From positions 39,127,001 to 39,191,000 of the forward strand of contig OY987265.1 in NCBI GenBank assembly GCA_963920665.1: 64,000 nt of DNA, given 5' to 3'. The position numbers and the translations under genes were made by a program. A model generated the notes under the pieces. The model saw only the letters and a list, made by a program, of their open reading frames with translations, searched no databases and was not told where the DNA came from. Below, piece by piece: positions 11,310 through 24,015 of the stretch. This DNA is from Straminergon stramineum. Lineage: Eukaryota > Streptophyta > Bryopsida > Hypnales > Calliergonaceae. The first letter of the stretch is position 1. Every line of letters begins with the position of its first letter.

Positions 11310-13944
11310 ATGAGCGGGCCCGATGTTTTGTTTCCGGTGCGGAACAACTTCTACTTGGGAGCCTTCCAGGCAGCCATCAACGAGAGCAGCGTGCTGCGCT
11401 CCTTGAGCGACGCCGATGCGGCGGAGAGGGACAGCTTCGTCTATCGCTCCTACATTGCGCTTGGCCAGTACGAGGTGAGCCATACCTCGCCCTTCGTCTT
11501 CTGAACCTTCGAACATACTCATTTACCCCCGAGACATGTTTCGAGGCTTCGTTCTTCCTTTCGTATCCAGTCCATTGTAAATCTGTTAGTTAAATATTCT
11601 CTTCCGATCTCCTTATTTCGATATAGATCATCTCCTGTATCCGAAAATCGAGAACCAGACTGTATTACTCCTTGGATCTCGTGCTCTTGCCACAATGAGC
11701 TCATTTCTGACCTTATATGCTCAAATGCTCTTTAATTCCAATTGTTGTTAAAATTCTGCTAGCATCAATCAGATTTTTGCAGTATTAGTGGCATTGGGGC
11801 ACTACCGACTTCCTGTTGACTGTGATCTGCATTAGGTTAGGGAATTCTTCAGTACTGCTATTTCGTGCACCTTAGCTCGAACTTTCTGTCTTAGGTAGTC
11901 CTTTGTTTATATTGTGTTGATTGAGGGCTCTTCTAAACTCTAGGGTTCGTTGATTGGAGGTCTTTTACATTTTCCGTACCATTTCGTTCTGATTGACCCT
12001 TGACAACCTGCTGACACACGTGACACTGTCTGGTAAACCAGCTTGTCATTGATGAAATCAACGATGCTGCTCCTACAGCGCTTCAAGCTGTGAAACTGCT
12101 CGCATTGTACCTGTCTGGGGGAGCTCAGAAGGTAACCACGCTTGACAAATCGCAGCACATTTGGTCCATTTGAGAAGTACATTCGTGTGTTGTTTGTCCT
12201 CGTTTCTGCGTCATGAAACTTGTCCTATGTCCCTGGTGTCGACTGTGCGGGGCAAGAAACTGATTTCCTGTCAGTGTTCTGCTGCTCACAACTTTCCATT
12301 TCCAGGACAAAGCTTTGTCTGGGTTGTCGGAGTGGTTATCTGATCCGGCTGTTTCCAGCAACCCTTCGCCGTTGCTCATTGCCGGCATGATCTACACGCA
12401 CGAACAGAACTATAACGAAGCTCTTAAGCACACTCACGTCGGTGGCACTCTTGATTTGTAAGTAGCCCAGGAAACCGTACCTTGATGTGACACGGGTTTT
12501 TTTCGGGCTATGCCCATGGTCAATCTAAGTGCTGCTTCTAATCTTTCTGACATTATGGATCGAAATTGAGTTGTTCCAGATTTTCTGCATTTCCTCCTAT
12601 TGTAGGTGTTATGGTTGGCTATTTTTGACAATCCGTGGTTCCCTAATGACTGCATTTTCCAGTAATATTTTTCAATTTCGTGACGAGAGAGGTTTCAGGG
12701 AATAGAATTTAGCTTTCTCCATGCGGAACTGATTGGAACAGTCGCCCGAGCGACTTTCGATCCAAAGATCACTTCTGTGCTGCTCCTTTAGATCGGTAGG
12801 TGACGTCGCCTCTATGTATCTCAGTCCAGGTGTTGCTCTATGTTTGCAGGTGCGCCCTGAATGTACAGATCTACTTGAAGATGCACCGAGCAGATTACGC
12901 CGAGAAGCAACTGAAGATTATGCAACAAATTGACGAAGACCATACTCTTACCCAGTTAGCCAATGCATGGGTGAACCTCTCATTGGTAAGATTCGTCAGT
13001 TGAATGTATTTTGCAAGGTGCTTTTCTTTTGTGAGTTCACTCTCATGAAGATTACCCTCAAATCTGTCTTGAATGTTAGTGGAGATGACATTTAAGCGAG
13101 CAAAACATCTATGAACTGGTATTAGATCCTTATTTTGGACTGAGTGTTGACGGCTTGCTAAGATCTAACCTAGTCCTTTGTTTTTGCTTAGGGTGGCGCT
13201 AAGGTGCAGGAATCATTCTACATTTTCCAAGAGCTTTGTGAGAAGTACACGTGGACAGTTATGCTGATGAACGGAAGCGCGGTTTGTCAAATGCACATGG
13301 GCCACTTTGACGAGGCGGAATCCCGGCTTTTGGAGGCTTTGAACAAGGTACATAATGCACGGAAGTAGTGTGCCTAGTCATGTCGTGGGTTTCCGGTTTC
13401 AGATTTTTTCCTGCTGATCAGGTTGAACGATTGCTCTTAAACAATCACAACTTTCAGGTTGCATGTTTTGGGTAGAATTTTTGGTGTTTTGTCTCAGTTA
13501 TTCACGGTTCAGTACTTGACTGTTGCATGAGGCCTTCTGAACCCCATATTTAGCATTATGAAATGGTCTTTGATTTGTAGGATTCGAAGGACGCCAACAC
13601 ACTTGCTAATCTGATCGTTTGTAGTCTACACTTGAGCAAGCCAACCGGTCGATACTTGAGGTGATCAGTTGGCACCAGAGCCCTTGTATTCATCTATCAT
13701 TGGATGTTAATCTCTTTCTATATTAGTCTTATGCATTGGATCTCTGTATGTTCAGTATAATCGATGATATTCTGTTTGATGGATGGGTCCTCCAGAAGAA
13801 GTGAATGTTGTAGCATGTAGTCCTAACCTGTTTCGTGGTTGTGTGACCAGCCAGCTGAAAATCACACACCCAACCCATGTGCTTCTGGAGCGTGCTGGTG
13901 CTGGCGAAGCTGCTTTTGAGAGGGCGGTTCAAAGTGTTGCATAA
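11310..13944 (+). CDS. Coatomer subunit epsilon (epsilon-COP)
   Basis: Subunit of the COPI vesicle coat that drives Golgi-to-ER retrieval; it is an alpha-solenoid of TPR-like helices that binds and stabilises alpha-COP in the cytosol. Seven exons: 11310-11474, 12042-12131, 12306-12457, 12850-12985, 13192-13347, 13581-13660, 13851-13944. All junctions are GT-AG and in frame, giving 290 residues, the normal family length. Landmarks are [18 protein letters not shown] at the N-terminus, [15 protein letters not shown] at the end of exon 1, [13 protein letters not shown] in exon 2, [11 protein letters not shown] in exon 4, [14 protein letters not shown] in exon 6, and [12 protein letters not shown] near the C-terminus. 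The ATG at 11310 gives the conserved family N-terminus. No defects seen, so it is likely functional. Confidence 0.95.
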
Positions 13945-14761
13945 GATGTATTTAACTACCTTCGTCTCCATTCCGCTGTGCTCTTTATTTTGAATTGTCG
14001 TAAATTCGAAACTGGTAGACCGTAATCTTTTTCTCTGTTCATATCTTTGGGAGTTATGTTTTGTTTGGGAGCACATGAAATTTGTAATGGTAACCCTAAT
14101 CTCAGCGTGTTATTTCTCATGACTAGACTCTACTATCACATTTCCTAGTTGTTTTTGTTACCCCTTATCTGAGGGTTCTGACTTTTGTGTGACATGCATG
14201 TGTCTAATTTTCTATGCAGGACGCTCAAGTCATTTGTACAACCAACCAGATATGCTGTTTCTCCCGCTGTTACCACCTCTTAATGCCAAGTTGGCATGTG
14301 TCGCACTTCCGCTTGTGGCTGCGAGGTACCTTGCCCGGCTTGCCGTATTCATTTCATAGAATCTAGTGGGTTCTATCAGTTTCGATACCCTGCCCTTCTT
14401 CATTGACCAGTGATTTGATGTTCATTTTTTGATATTATCCTAAGTTTCTACCCTCTTAGGAGGTCTTTATAGGTCAGACTCTCAATGCCAACTATTTTGA
14501 ATTTCTGCCTCAACAAGGCACTTTAATATTTTCGGATCAGCAAGGCACTTTTATATGTTCTGTGCAAACTTTTGTGTTTTTCTTGAGTTACGAGGAATTT
14601 TTTTTGCTTTTGCGGATATGGGTCAGAGATGAAGTGAGTTTCCTGCGGTGTCACTGCTCATTCATAATTGCAAATTTATTTGTTGATGTGTGGCAATGGT
14701 TCCTTGTCGAGAGTAAGTGCGTTTGCACCAGCGTTGTACAAGTATGTTATGTTTTAACCGT
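13945..14761. other. 3' flank of epsilon-COP
   Basis: Probably holds the 3' UTR. A segment at about 14220-14325 is bounded by TTTCTATGCAG and GAG/GTACC, which look like splice acceptor and donor; it could be a 3' UTR exon. It has no protein family signal. Confidence 0.4.
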
Positions 14762-15115
14762 AGAAGGACGCCGGGGACACTAAGTGTCCGATGGAGCACA
14801 GAGAATTCCTACATTATGCAGATGTTCATCCTTACGAATTTTGTGTGGAACGGGGAGGTCTTGCACAGTAGTTTGACCTGCATTGAGTGCTCTTTGGGTT
14901 TTTTAACCCTTAAATGGGTGGTGACTGAAAATCATCCCTTTTGGAACTGTGTGATATCTACTTTAGAAAAAACAAAAATACTCATTGGAGGTCAAACTAC
15001 TATGCAAGATCTCTCCTTTTGTACAAGATTTCAGGGATGAATAGTTGTACTTTTGTTCTACATATAAGGATTCTGTCATTCATAAACCAGGAAATGGTTG
15101 TGGTGTTGTTTATGG
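14762..15115. repeat. Dispersed repeat family A, foldback copy
   Basis: The left part (to about 14895) carries the family in one orientation: GTCCGATGGAGCACAGAGAA, then GTAGTTTGACCTGCATTGAG. The right part carries it in the other: TTAACCCTTAAATGGGTGG, then CTCATTGGAGGTCAAACTAC, ending in TTTATGGGTTAA. About 100 bases of each half are inverted copies, so the locus could fold into a long hairpin. Open frames here are by-products of the repeat; the same peptide pattern recurs in the copy at 30.1 kb. Confidence 0.75.
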
Positions 15116-16727
15116 GTTAAGCAAATGATTCACATGGGGCCAACATGTATGTCTGGGTATGCATTCTGTGTTTTTGATAGTGGGAAGGATAATTTTTTAT
15201 AAAGTAACCTATATCACCAATACTCTTATCTCGGAAGAGAGTGAGATGGGAAATGTGTTTTAAATCATAACCTTTGGTATATTAGGGTTAATCATAAAGT
15301 GGGCAATGAAGGATTGGGAGCTAGAGTTTGAATAAAACATCGAACGAAACTTCTTGAAACACCCAAACTCAATTTGATGGAGTTTGGTTCAATATTTTTC
15401 TTGAATAGAGTACTATTCACCCCTAAACCTTCCTTTGATACCCCCCTTCTAGGGTTCTCTTTATGACAAATTCTATTGCTTAGCAATCAAGTGCAAATAT
15501 TGCTATCCTATGACATTTTTTCTACTTTGTACTAGTTTATAGGATATGGGTATTTTAGTGGAAAGGTGAGTGAATTGTAATAAAACTTGTTGTAAATCAC
15601 ATTTTCATGAATCTTGTTGATTTCATTTTTTAAAGGAAATTTATCACATTAATCTAAAATTTGTTTTGTCATATGCATAAACTAAAACTTGTTAGTGCAA
15701 ATATTCCATTGTTTTTTTGAATATGAAATCATCATATATAATACATGACAAAAATATCTGTTCTATTTTGGGTGAAATGCCAAAGTGATGCATAACATAT
15801 TTTTTTTTTGACAAAAAACTCAATAAAGTTGTAAGAGACAATTTGTGGTACATTTTATAGTACATTTAGAAAAGGTCAAGGTGTTGTAATTGAATTTAAA
15901 AATAATTTTTGTGATTTTTTTATGAATATTTCATAATGCAAAAAGAAGTTGAACATTTTTGCATATGTTGAGCTAAAAATTCAATGAAGAAATTTCCAAA
16001 GTTAGAAAATTTGACTTTTGAAGTTCTAAAGTTTAGCTGGAGTTGATAGGAGTGCAAAAATTGTTAGTTTTATTAATCCCAAAATGGCCCTAAGGTAGGC
16101 AAACCCCTACCCATCTATTTAAGAGGATAGGGTGCCAAATGATCTCCATAGAATTAGAAAAAATATTCAATAAATTAGCCTTTTCTCAACCAATGCAAGG
16201 ATACCGAAAAATTCAGAAATTATAATATTGAAAAGTTGATATTCATGTGCAAAGTCAACAATAATAGGGTCCTGTAGACCGATAGTGTCATCAACTTTCT
16301 GTTGATTGTTGATTGAGTACTAGAAACAAAAACTTATGCAAATATGAAACAAATTCCAAGTACTGCTAAACGAAAGAGCCGGTCAATGTATTGGCTTGGA
16401 TGCATGTAGAGGTTGCTACAAATGTGAGTATTGTAGCCACTAACATCGTGTTCAATGGATATTATTCCGATGAGTGCGGAATTCAAACAGGGTGCTTCCA
16501 CTTGCACTCCCACCCGCATAGCTCAGCATGTAGACCACGACCAAGCTCTCCCCCACCCTTTTCTCATTCCAATTCCCATAAAGACTTGTCGTTGCTTGGC
16601 CAATGAGATCGCCATGTCCACCCTCTACTCGTTGCTTTCATGCTCCCCATCTGCTCAACGAAAGTGACTGTTGCTGCAATAGTCACCACTAAGCTTATAG
16701 TGGTCTTCATAGCTAACTGCACTTAAG
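15116..16727. other. AT-rich spacer
   Basis: No recognisable gene or transposase motif on either strand. Short open frames at 15292-15486 (-) and 16391-16667 (+) lack any family signal. Confidence 0.45.
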
Positions 16728-18800
16728 TCATTGATCATGTACATCTTCCTCTGCAAAGTCGTGAATCACCCATTGAGGATTGCCACGATGAGCCCAAGGA
16801 GGGGGAGTGGTGTGGATTGCTTGATCGAAAGTGCATCCTTGTCGCTTCGCTTGTAGACGTGCAATAGCAATTTTTTTATTTTGTCGACAAATTGGTGGAC
16901 AATAAGTCAAAAATTTGCCGATGTATTGGCTGGAGAGTGGAGGGGCCATTGATTTGATGCGGTGGTGGAGATCTTCCCTTGCTTTTGCCACTGATGTTGG
17001 TAACCACCGCTCATTGGAAGCCTTCCGAGCAGCAATCTCGTGCTGTCGCTTGATCTTCACCGCTTCTTTCATCTTCTTTTCTTGTACTCGCCTTTGCTTT
17101 GTAAATTCAGCCTCCTTCCTCTTCAACTCCTTTGCTTGTTCCGCCTCTTCTTTCAAATGAGCTTTTTCTTCCATTGCTAATAAATAGTCTTCACTCGTCA
17201 TTATTATAGATTTCGAGTAGTCAATGATGGGATCAGCTCTTCTTCGTCTCTATGTAGGTCCATGGACTTCCGTCAACTTGAAGAAGTTTGCTCGCTGTGG
17301 TGAAGATTACTCCACTACAGTTGTATTACTATTGGTTCCTTCGAACTCAGAGTCGGAGGAATTCAACTGCCCCTACACCGTTAGATCGTTGACGAAGTAG
17401 TGGCTGAGATTTCCCTGCGATTGGGAGATGCCAGTGCCGAAGAGCTCCTACAAGCCAACGTTGTCATCAGGTAGGTGGTCACTCTCTCCCTCACCGTTAA
17501 TGTCACTATCTGACTTGTTGATTCCTTCATCCACATTCTCGGTGTCTTGGCTTTCTTCACAATTGTCATTATCCAGGTTGTTGTGGCTTTCAGGATCTTC
17601 AACCAAGTTCATTGCTGTGAAATTGGTAGCATGAACAAATTGTCTACTAGGGCCCATTTTGTGATCTAATGCTTTGGGATTGTATGGCCAAATCCTAGTG
17701 CCTGCAAATCCTTTTTGGATGTTTAGTTTAGTTAGAGCTCTCTTCAATGCCGAATCGCCCCATTGTGCCAAGTCCTCCTTTTGCGCACCTCTTCCTCTAT
17801 TTTGAAGTGTCCAAGCATCTCTGTAACCTCGGAATGCACACTTGAAGGGTCTGAAGGCACTAACATCTAGAGGTTGTAGTCTGTGACTTGTATGCAACGG
17901 CAATGTTAGAACATCCAAACCAATGGTGGATGCCTTATGCACTACCTCAAGGGTGACATGCAACCTATGTCCATCGAGTATCAGTAAGTGCTGATTGGTC
18001 GGTGAAATGCCCCCCACGGCCTTCTAGTGCCTTGACAAAATGTGAAATCCATGATGAGAATAAATGACTAATCATCCAAGCTTTAGCTTGCATGGCCATA
18101 GTTGCATTTTCCCCACACTTCTGTATATAATTCCTCTGCATGCGCTTCCCTCTAAAGATATAGAAATGTGGTATATAGTCATTAGCGGCACTAACACAAG
18201 CAAGGATGCTCAACCATTCTTGTTGGTTTGGAATCATACTATGAATAGAGCGGGAGCCGCGCTTAGCAAATACCAAGGTATCGCCACCGTTCTTCCTAGC
18301 TTGCGCTTCTGTCTCATCATAGTTCCAAATGTGCTTATTATTGTAACCATGTCGTGTATAGAGAGTGTTGAGATTGTGGTAGAATGATTCCACATTCTCA
18401 AGACACAATCCTCTTGCCCTATTTGTCTCTAGGCCTTGAGTGCACCTCAAAACAAGATTAGGATGTCGTCGGCGCTACCACTGTAGCCAACTAGCTCCAG
18501 GAATGCCGTCTTGAAATGGATTAACACGTGTATGGACCATCTCAGCTACTTTGAGACAAAGCTGAGCAATCGTAAGAGGGTAACCCAAGTCCTGCATCTA
18601 CAACAAGTACTACTCTAACTCATGTTCTTCTTCAATTATCAGCACACCTTGGTGACCTCGCTTTCTAGTGAGAGTCCTTCCGAAGGAATGATCTCTTAGG
18701 GATGATGGTGGAATCGCATAATGGCGAGCAACAGTTCGAAGACGTCCACCTCGTTCCACAGCTTCGAATGCCAATTTCAGCATTCCGCTTGACCACACCC
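16728..18800 (-). pseudogene. Pogo/Tigger-like transposase pseudogene 1, nearly full length
   Basis: Minus-strand transposase of the Tc1/mariner-pogo type. From 18798 down: an N-terminal helix-turn-helix (LRTVARHYAIPPSSLRDHSF), a CENP-B-type segment (YPLTIAQLCLKVAEM, NPFQDGIPGASWLQW), then the DDE domain. The catalytic triad is present: Asp in IWNYDET (about 18317), Asp in LLILDGH (about 17974) and Asp in LQPLDV (about 17866), the last two 36 residues apart. C-terminal to it are an acidic segment and a Lys/Glu-rich, probably coiled-coil region (16728-17201). Breaks: stops near 18605, 18590 and 18480, a one-base shift at the G run near 18010, and disrupted frames at 17210-17445. It is therefore inactive as it stands but quite well preserved. 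Terminal inverted repeats and target duplication were not found by eye. Confidence 0.88.
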
Positions 18801-21800
18801 CTTGTCATCTTTCAATTGCTGTAGACCTTTGAGATTGGAGTGGCACTTCGGAGGTATTGGAGTGTAGAGTAATTCCTTGGGTGGCAATGCATTGTTGCAA
18901 CAGGGGAGTACAAGAAGTTGGAGGTCAGTGGAGGCGTGCAATGATCTATTTGTGATGTCTTGCAAGACATGAATATTCTCCCATAAGCATGGTTGAGTCG
19001 ATGTCAATGCAGGGCTTTCCATCACTACAGCCGCCTAGGTAACTTTCAACACATGATCAATACAATCATGCATAGTATTAGAGTACAGTTCAATTTTGTA
19101 CTAGGATTGTACTTTTTTATGACACAAATGAAACAGAATTTCATTGCAAAGGGCTAGTATCATACATTCAATAAAAATTGGAATTGATATGCTACAGTTA
19201 TGAATGGGAGCCCGTAGATCACCTGTGAAAAAAATTTGCAGGCTGATGAGGTTGACTTCTTCATTGTTAGACTACTAAGGTCACCTTTGTGATTTCGAAG
19301 TTGCTGTTCTGCAATCCCTATAGTGGATTGGGGAGTTTCTTCCAGACGACCTGGCTCGTCGATTCACTTGCTCGAGGACTTCATTCATCGATTCACCTAC
19401 CAAGTAATCGATGCATCTGTCGAGAAGCACCTCATCAATGCACCTGTAGGAAAGCCAGTTTGCATTCCAACCATGTAGGAGTTTATGATTTTGACCATTC
19501 ACTTCAGCCATTAATACAAATATTAAAAGCCATGATAGGAAACACATATACCTAGTGAATTTTGGGATTATTCAAAGTACAGATATTGCAAATTCATTAC
19601 AGCTACATAAGATGTCATTCTACGTACAACCTCCTTCTGAATATGAAATCCAAGAGGTTCAATAAGCAATCTATAGAATGTGAATCCAACTCATTTTTTA
19701 TTGTAAGGTCTAAGTCTAATGAAATGAAGTGAATCACAGCATGTAACCGGTCATGATAGCAAATTGAATGCAAAACATGAACACAAGTTGAAGTTAGTCA
19801 TCGAATCAATTCTGAAAGACAAACCACAAGTTGTACAAAAAGTTATATAGTTATTCACTAAAAAGTAGTAACTTAAGCAACAATAACAGACTCAAGTCAT
19901 TGTTTTCCAATAACTCACTCTTAAAGATTTGCACACTTGGAATTCGACCTCAGTTCCACTACAAGCACCAATTCAATGCAATTAGTGCACCCTAAGAGTT
20001 ACCAGAGCCTTCATATGGTTGAACCTTGATAGCACCATTAATTACCCACTAACCTACACATTGTAATACTTAAGGACCATTTATTGAACACCACAATTCC
20101 AAATGCCAAGAAACTTCATTGTGGTCGACTTCCACCCTACACTTGGCAACTCGAAGTCTCATTCCGTTTCCATGTAACTGGAAGCCGCTAAGTGTAGTAG
20201 CAAATTCCGAGCATTCAAACATATGTCATTCCTAAGCTCTTATGTTAGTAAAATCGCTTTGACAACGCATGAAGTGGTCACCTAACCAACTCATATTAGA
20301 GTCCCACTCATCTGATTGCCAGCTACCACATTAGGGACGAGATTTCCAGACGATATCTTGACAGTGAAAAGGCCTTTTCTAGGGAGTGGCATTGAGAACC
20401 GCACAGAATTGGGTTTGCCTACCTTAAGGACATAATTTGTCCCTGAGCATTCTTCCAAGTTGAATAATGCAAAATCAAAAATGAAATTGGAGAAATTGTC
20501 AATTATACAATAAGAGGGCTTCAAATGATGAATCTAGAGGTGCTTGTAGATTTCGAAGCTAACGTGTCTTTGATTAGGGTTGGGATAAAGGGTAGGCAAG
20601 GGTCCGTGATTGGGTTAGAACAGACTATGCCAACTTAGATGTTGGGTCCCGGGCGAAGGGTGAGAAAGACCATCGGTACAACTTTAGTCCATCTTGCATG
20701 ATATTGCGGTTTCCACCAATCTAGTACTATATTCTAATGTGCACACTCTAACTTCACCTCCTTCCAATGCTTTAGAAGCAATATAGAACATGCTATTGGG
20801 AGGACAAGGGTTTTGTACTACAAAATTAGATTACTTCAAGTCATTGTGGGGAGGCTTTCGATTTGAGCAAGGACATCTCAAGAAGAGTGGGAATTTGGGT
20901 GGAGGCAAGGGTTTGTCCTAGCCATGACAACAATCAAGAGGGAGAGATGGCAAAGGCGGCGAGGTTACAATTTGTAGCCAAAAGATGATTGCTTGTAGCT
21001 CATGAATCCAAGTAGTGGGGTTTTAGGGTAAATTGTTTGCAAATTTTTTTCCAACTCACTACTTCTAATCTCCAAAGTTGCACTTTTATGTGTACTTGTA
21101 GAAAAGTAGAGTTTTTGTCGCCATAGCAAAATTCCTTGACTCTTGAGTGGAACAAGCGCAAGTGATTCATACTTGGCTTGTTGGCATTGAGGCAACTAAG
21201 AGTCAAAGGAAACAAATCTAGAATTGCCTAGACGATCGTCACTAATTATTGCTTCTTGGATGTGAGAAGATACACCATTTGCTAGAGGTGTTGAAGGCCA
21301 TGAATTTCAGAATTATGTTTAATTTATAGCAACATCGCATACATTTTAGGGTGGAGGGAGGGGCGTGATTTCCCTTGTAAGATTTTCCACGTTGCAAGTG
21401 AGTTGTGGCTAAACAAGAATGAGCTACCAAGTGTCAAACAAAGAGGCTACATGCCTAGCAATACAAGACACACTATTTATGTTGTCTCCCACATGCAAAG
21501 ACAAGTGAAGTAAAGGGAGAGAGAGCGATTGAAGACAATGCAAGAATTGGGCAAGGTCTTGGTAGGAGGGTTCAAATCTACCACCCATATTGCCAATGGG
21601 GGCAACATGCAGAAGCTTGGGAATTGCTTCATCCCCTTGCTATGCCCACTCCAAAATTGGCGAAGGCTAGAGTTATTTGTGGTTAGTCCACATGTACAAG
21701 CAGAGGAAGTTTAGAGAATTCCAAGTCTTTTGATAGCACACAATCAATTGTATTCTCCAAACTCCAATATCACCACCAAAAAGAGCTATGTGCAAAAAAC

Positions 21801-22172
21801 CTGAAGACAAGTATTCAATTGAAGGGGAGGTAGAAAGGTTGTGCAAAAATGGTAGATGAACAATTGGAGATAAGAGAGGGGAGAGGGCTAAATCCCTTGA
21901 CCTCTAAAGCAAGCTTGAATGAAGTTTTGAGAAGGTATGTTGGGTGTAAGAAAGGTGGGGGGCAAACCACGATTTCAATCGAGGATAATAATGAACAATT
22001 GCCTATTTTGGATAGAAGGGGGAGACAAGGGTGGGGATGCAATAGAAAAATTGACAAAAAGAAGAGTGCGGCAGTTCTAGATCATGCAAAGAATGCTTAA
22101 GTAAACTCATTAACTAAGATTGTTCAATTTCAAAGTACTCTTAGTATTGAGCTCAAAAACTACAATTTTGAC
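18801..22172. other. Spacer upstream of the pogo element
   Basis: A minus-strand frame at 18777-19025 directly precedes the helix-turn-helix of the pogo pseudogene and may be its leader, but it shows no domain. Other open frames (19281-19555, 20291-20524, 20965-21215, 21849-22100) have no family signal. I see no genes here. Confidence 0.4.
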
Positions 22173-22215
22173 AAAATGCTACAAAAATTGAACGGTCTTT
22201 CATGCAATCACCCTG
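22173..22215. repeat. Block shared with 26.2 kb, upstream of piggyBac remnant
   Basis: GCTACAAAAATTGAACGGTC followed by TTTCATGCAATCACC recurs with few changes at 26183-26215. A second short block, GAAGATGAAAGCCACAAAGA at about 22707, recurs near 26240. Both lie 5' of the piggyBac-like coding remnant. Confidence 0.6.
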
Positions 22216-22979
22216 TGAAGGTTTTGAGCATCTTTGTTAGATTTGTGAAAGCATGTGGTAAAATTTTCTTTGGCTCCGACCTAAGCAATCTCAAAGAGAT
22301 TAAAAAAACCTTGATTGGTACAACTGGTGTGGCAATGACGGAGGGTGCATGCATGTTGAAGGTATTGATGGTGCGGTGGTTCAACATGGGAACATGGTTG
22401 TCACTCATTTGTAGGTGCCTTATCCTTTGTTCAGGTTGACTCCTAGTGCGGGGTTAGCAAATAGCAGAACAAGTTGCCTAATTAGGGAAGTAATGAGAGA
22501 ATTTGAGCATGCCAATACCTGATCTATAAGGTTCATTTTGATGGAAGATGTGGAGAACATGCCATTGCAAAGGAGAACTACCAACTTGCCATTGAAAGGG
22601 CATACTTGGCGCTTTTGCAAGAGTGGAGGATGGAGTCAACAACGCAAACCAAGTGCCAAATCAAGACAATACATTTATGTTGGATCTGCCCCTTTCTATG
22701 GAAGATGGAGAAGATGAAAGCCACAAAGAAGTAAGTGACCTAGAATGAAAGGTAGCTTTTGTCAATTGGCAAGGCAACTCCGACTCAAAAAATTCCGATT
22801 GGGTCAAGTCTGATGATGGTTGTGACTTTGAAGTTGTAGTAGATAGTATCCTTTTGCAACTTGATATAGATTTTGAGTCATTAGATTTTGAGCATCGTAA
22901 TGCTCCACAACATTAAGAGGACCTTAGTACCACTTTTTTGCTGAATCGTTCTCCTTTCACAAAACCAACTCCTAGGTTA

Positions 22980-24015
22980 ATCCATCGTCAAAGGCAACAT
23001 CCCATGTGCATGCATGAATTCTTTTAGTAGTACTAGTCACTAGAGCCATTGAATTAGATTTGTCAACAAATGAATTATTATGCCCGATGACCAAGGTATC
23101 ATAACCTTTTGAAACCTACTGGTGGTTTGAACTAGAAAGATGTGTCACTAAGGGGGTTTAGGTGTTGATTTGGAATTAGTACAATGGTGAAACCAAAAAA
23201 TCTCTGGAATAAATATCTGTATTAGAACAATAGGAAGTGTTTTGGCTATCTTCTTGTCAAGGGAGCCATGCATAGAGCTCTCTTTGAGAAGATCTACCGT
23301 AATATAAACTTGGTAGATAATTCCACCTTAGTGATAGACAAGGCAAATCCAAGTTATAATAAGATAGCTAAGGTAAGTTGGTTACCTAAGTTTGTGCTAG
23401 CTTCTAAACAATTGAATAATTGTGAGCATCATGTTTTTGTTGACAAGATTATGATCCTTTACTATGGTAGGAGGTGCAACATAAAGCAATATATATGATA
23501 AACAAACCTATGAAATATGATATCAAGGTGAACATGAAGTCTAGATATGTGTATGATTTTCAAGTTTACATTGCACGAAAATGTAAGATGAGTGAGAAGG
23601 ACCTTAGTCAAAAGGTAGTGAAGGCCTTTGTCTTTGATTTGAAAGGACTAGTTCATATGGTAGTTATGGATTGTCTTTTCACTTCCCTGCACCTTTTTGA
23701 TGACCTCTTGAAGGAAAGCTTCCTTGCAAGTGACATGGTTATGCCTAATAGAGTCAGGATGCCACCTAATTTGGCAATGTATGTAAATGTATCTAGTTAG
23801 TGTGGTGGATTTATAGTTCAGATGAGCCACTCTCATCATATGACAGTTGTAGTTTGGTTAGATGGCATTCCTATATGCCTATTCAATACATCAGTCAACT
23901 TGATATGATGAGGCTGAGGGGAGTACCACATTTCTTCCACTCTTTTTGAGTACCATGAAATGATGTGAGGGGTTGATTTGGTAGATCAATGTGGTTGTCT
24001 TTTGAGTGGATAGTG
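22980..24015 (+). pseudogene. piggyBac-like (PGBD) transposase pseudogene
   Basis: Plus-strand remnant of a DDE_Tnp_1_7 transposase. The order of blocks follows the family: a decayed segment with FGISTMVKPKNLW (about 23170), MHRALFEKIYRNINL (23268), HVFVDKIMILYYGR and KQY (to about 23495), then, after a one- or two-base shift, NKPMKYDIKV, YVYDFQVY and VVMDCLFTSLHLFDDLL (to 23800). A weak tail reads VVVWLDGIPICLF and, after a stop, GVDLVDQCG (about 23970). The three expected Asp positions are present: VDK (about 23443), MDC (about 23670) and GVD (about 23976). Multiple stops and frame changes make it inactive. An acidic segment (22690-22910) that could be its N-terminal region precedes it. Terminal inverted repeats and TTAA target sites were not established. 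Confidence 0.85.

Noticed and set aside
11016..11504. Long plus-strand frame starting upstream of the epsilon-COP ATG
   Set aside because: The part before 11310 is leader sequence with no conservation, and the part after 11474 runs into intron 1; only the middle is real exon.
18064..18387. Plus-strand frame across the pogo pseudogene
   Set aside because: Antisense shadow of the conserved transposase domain.
22176..22439. Plus-strand frame of 87 codons upstream of the piggyBac remnant
   Set aside because: Part of it recurs at 26.2 kb as repeat DNA and no transposase or zinc-finger motif is visible, so it is not called as coding.
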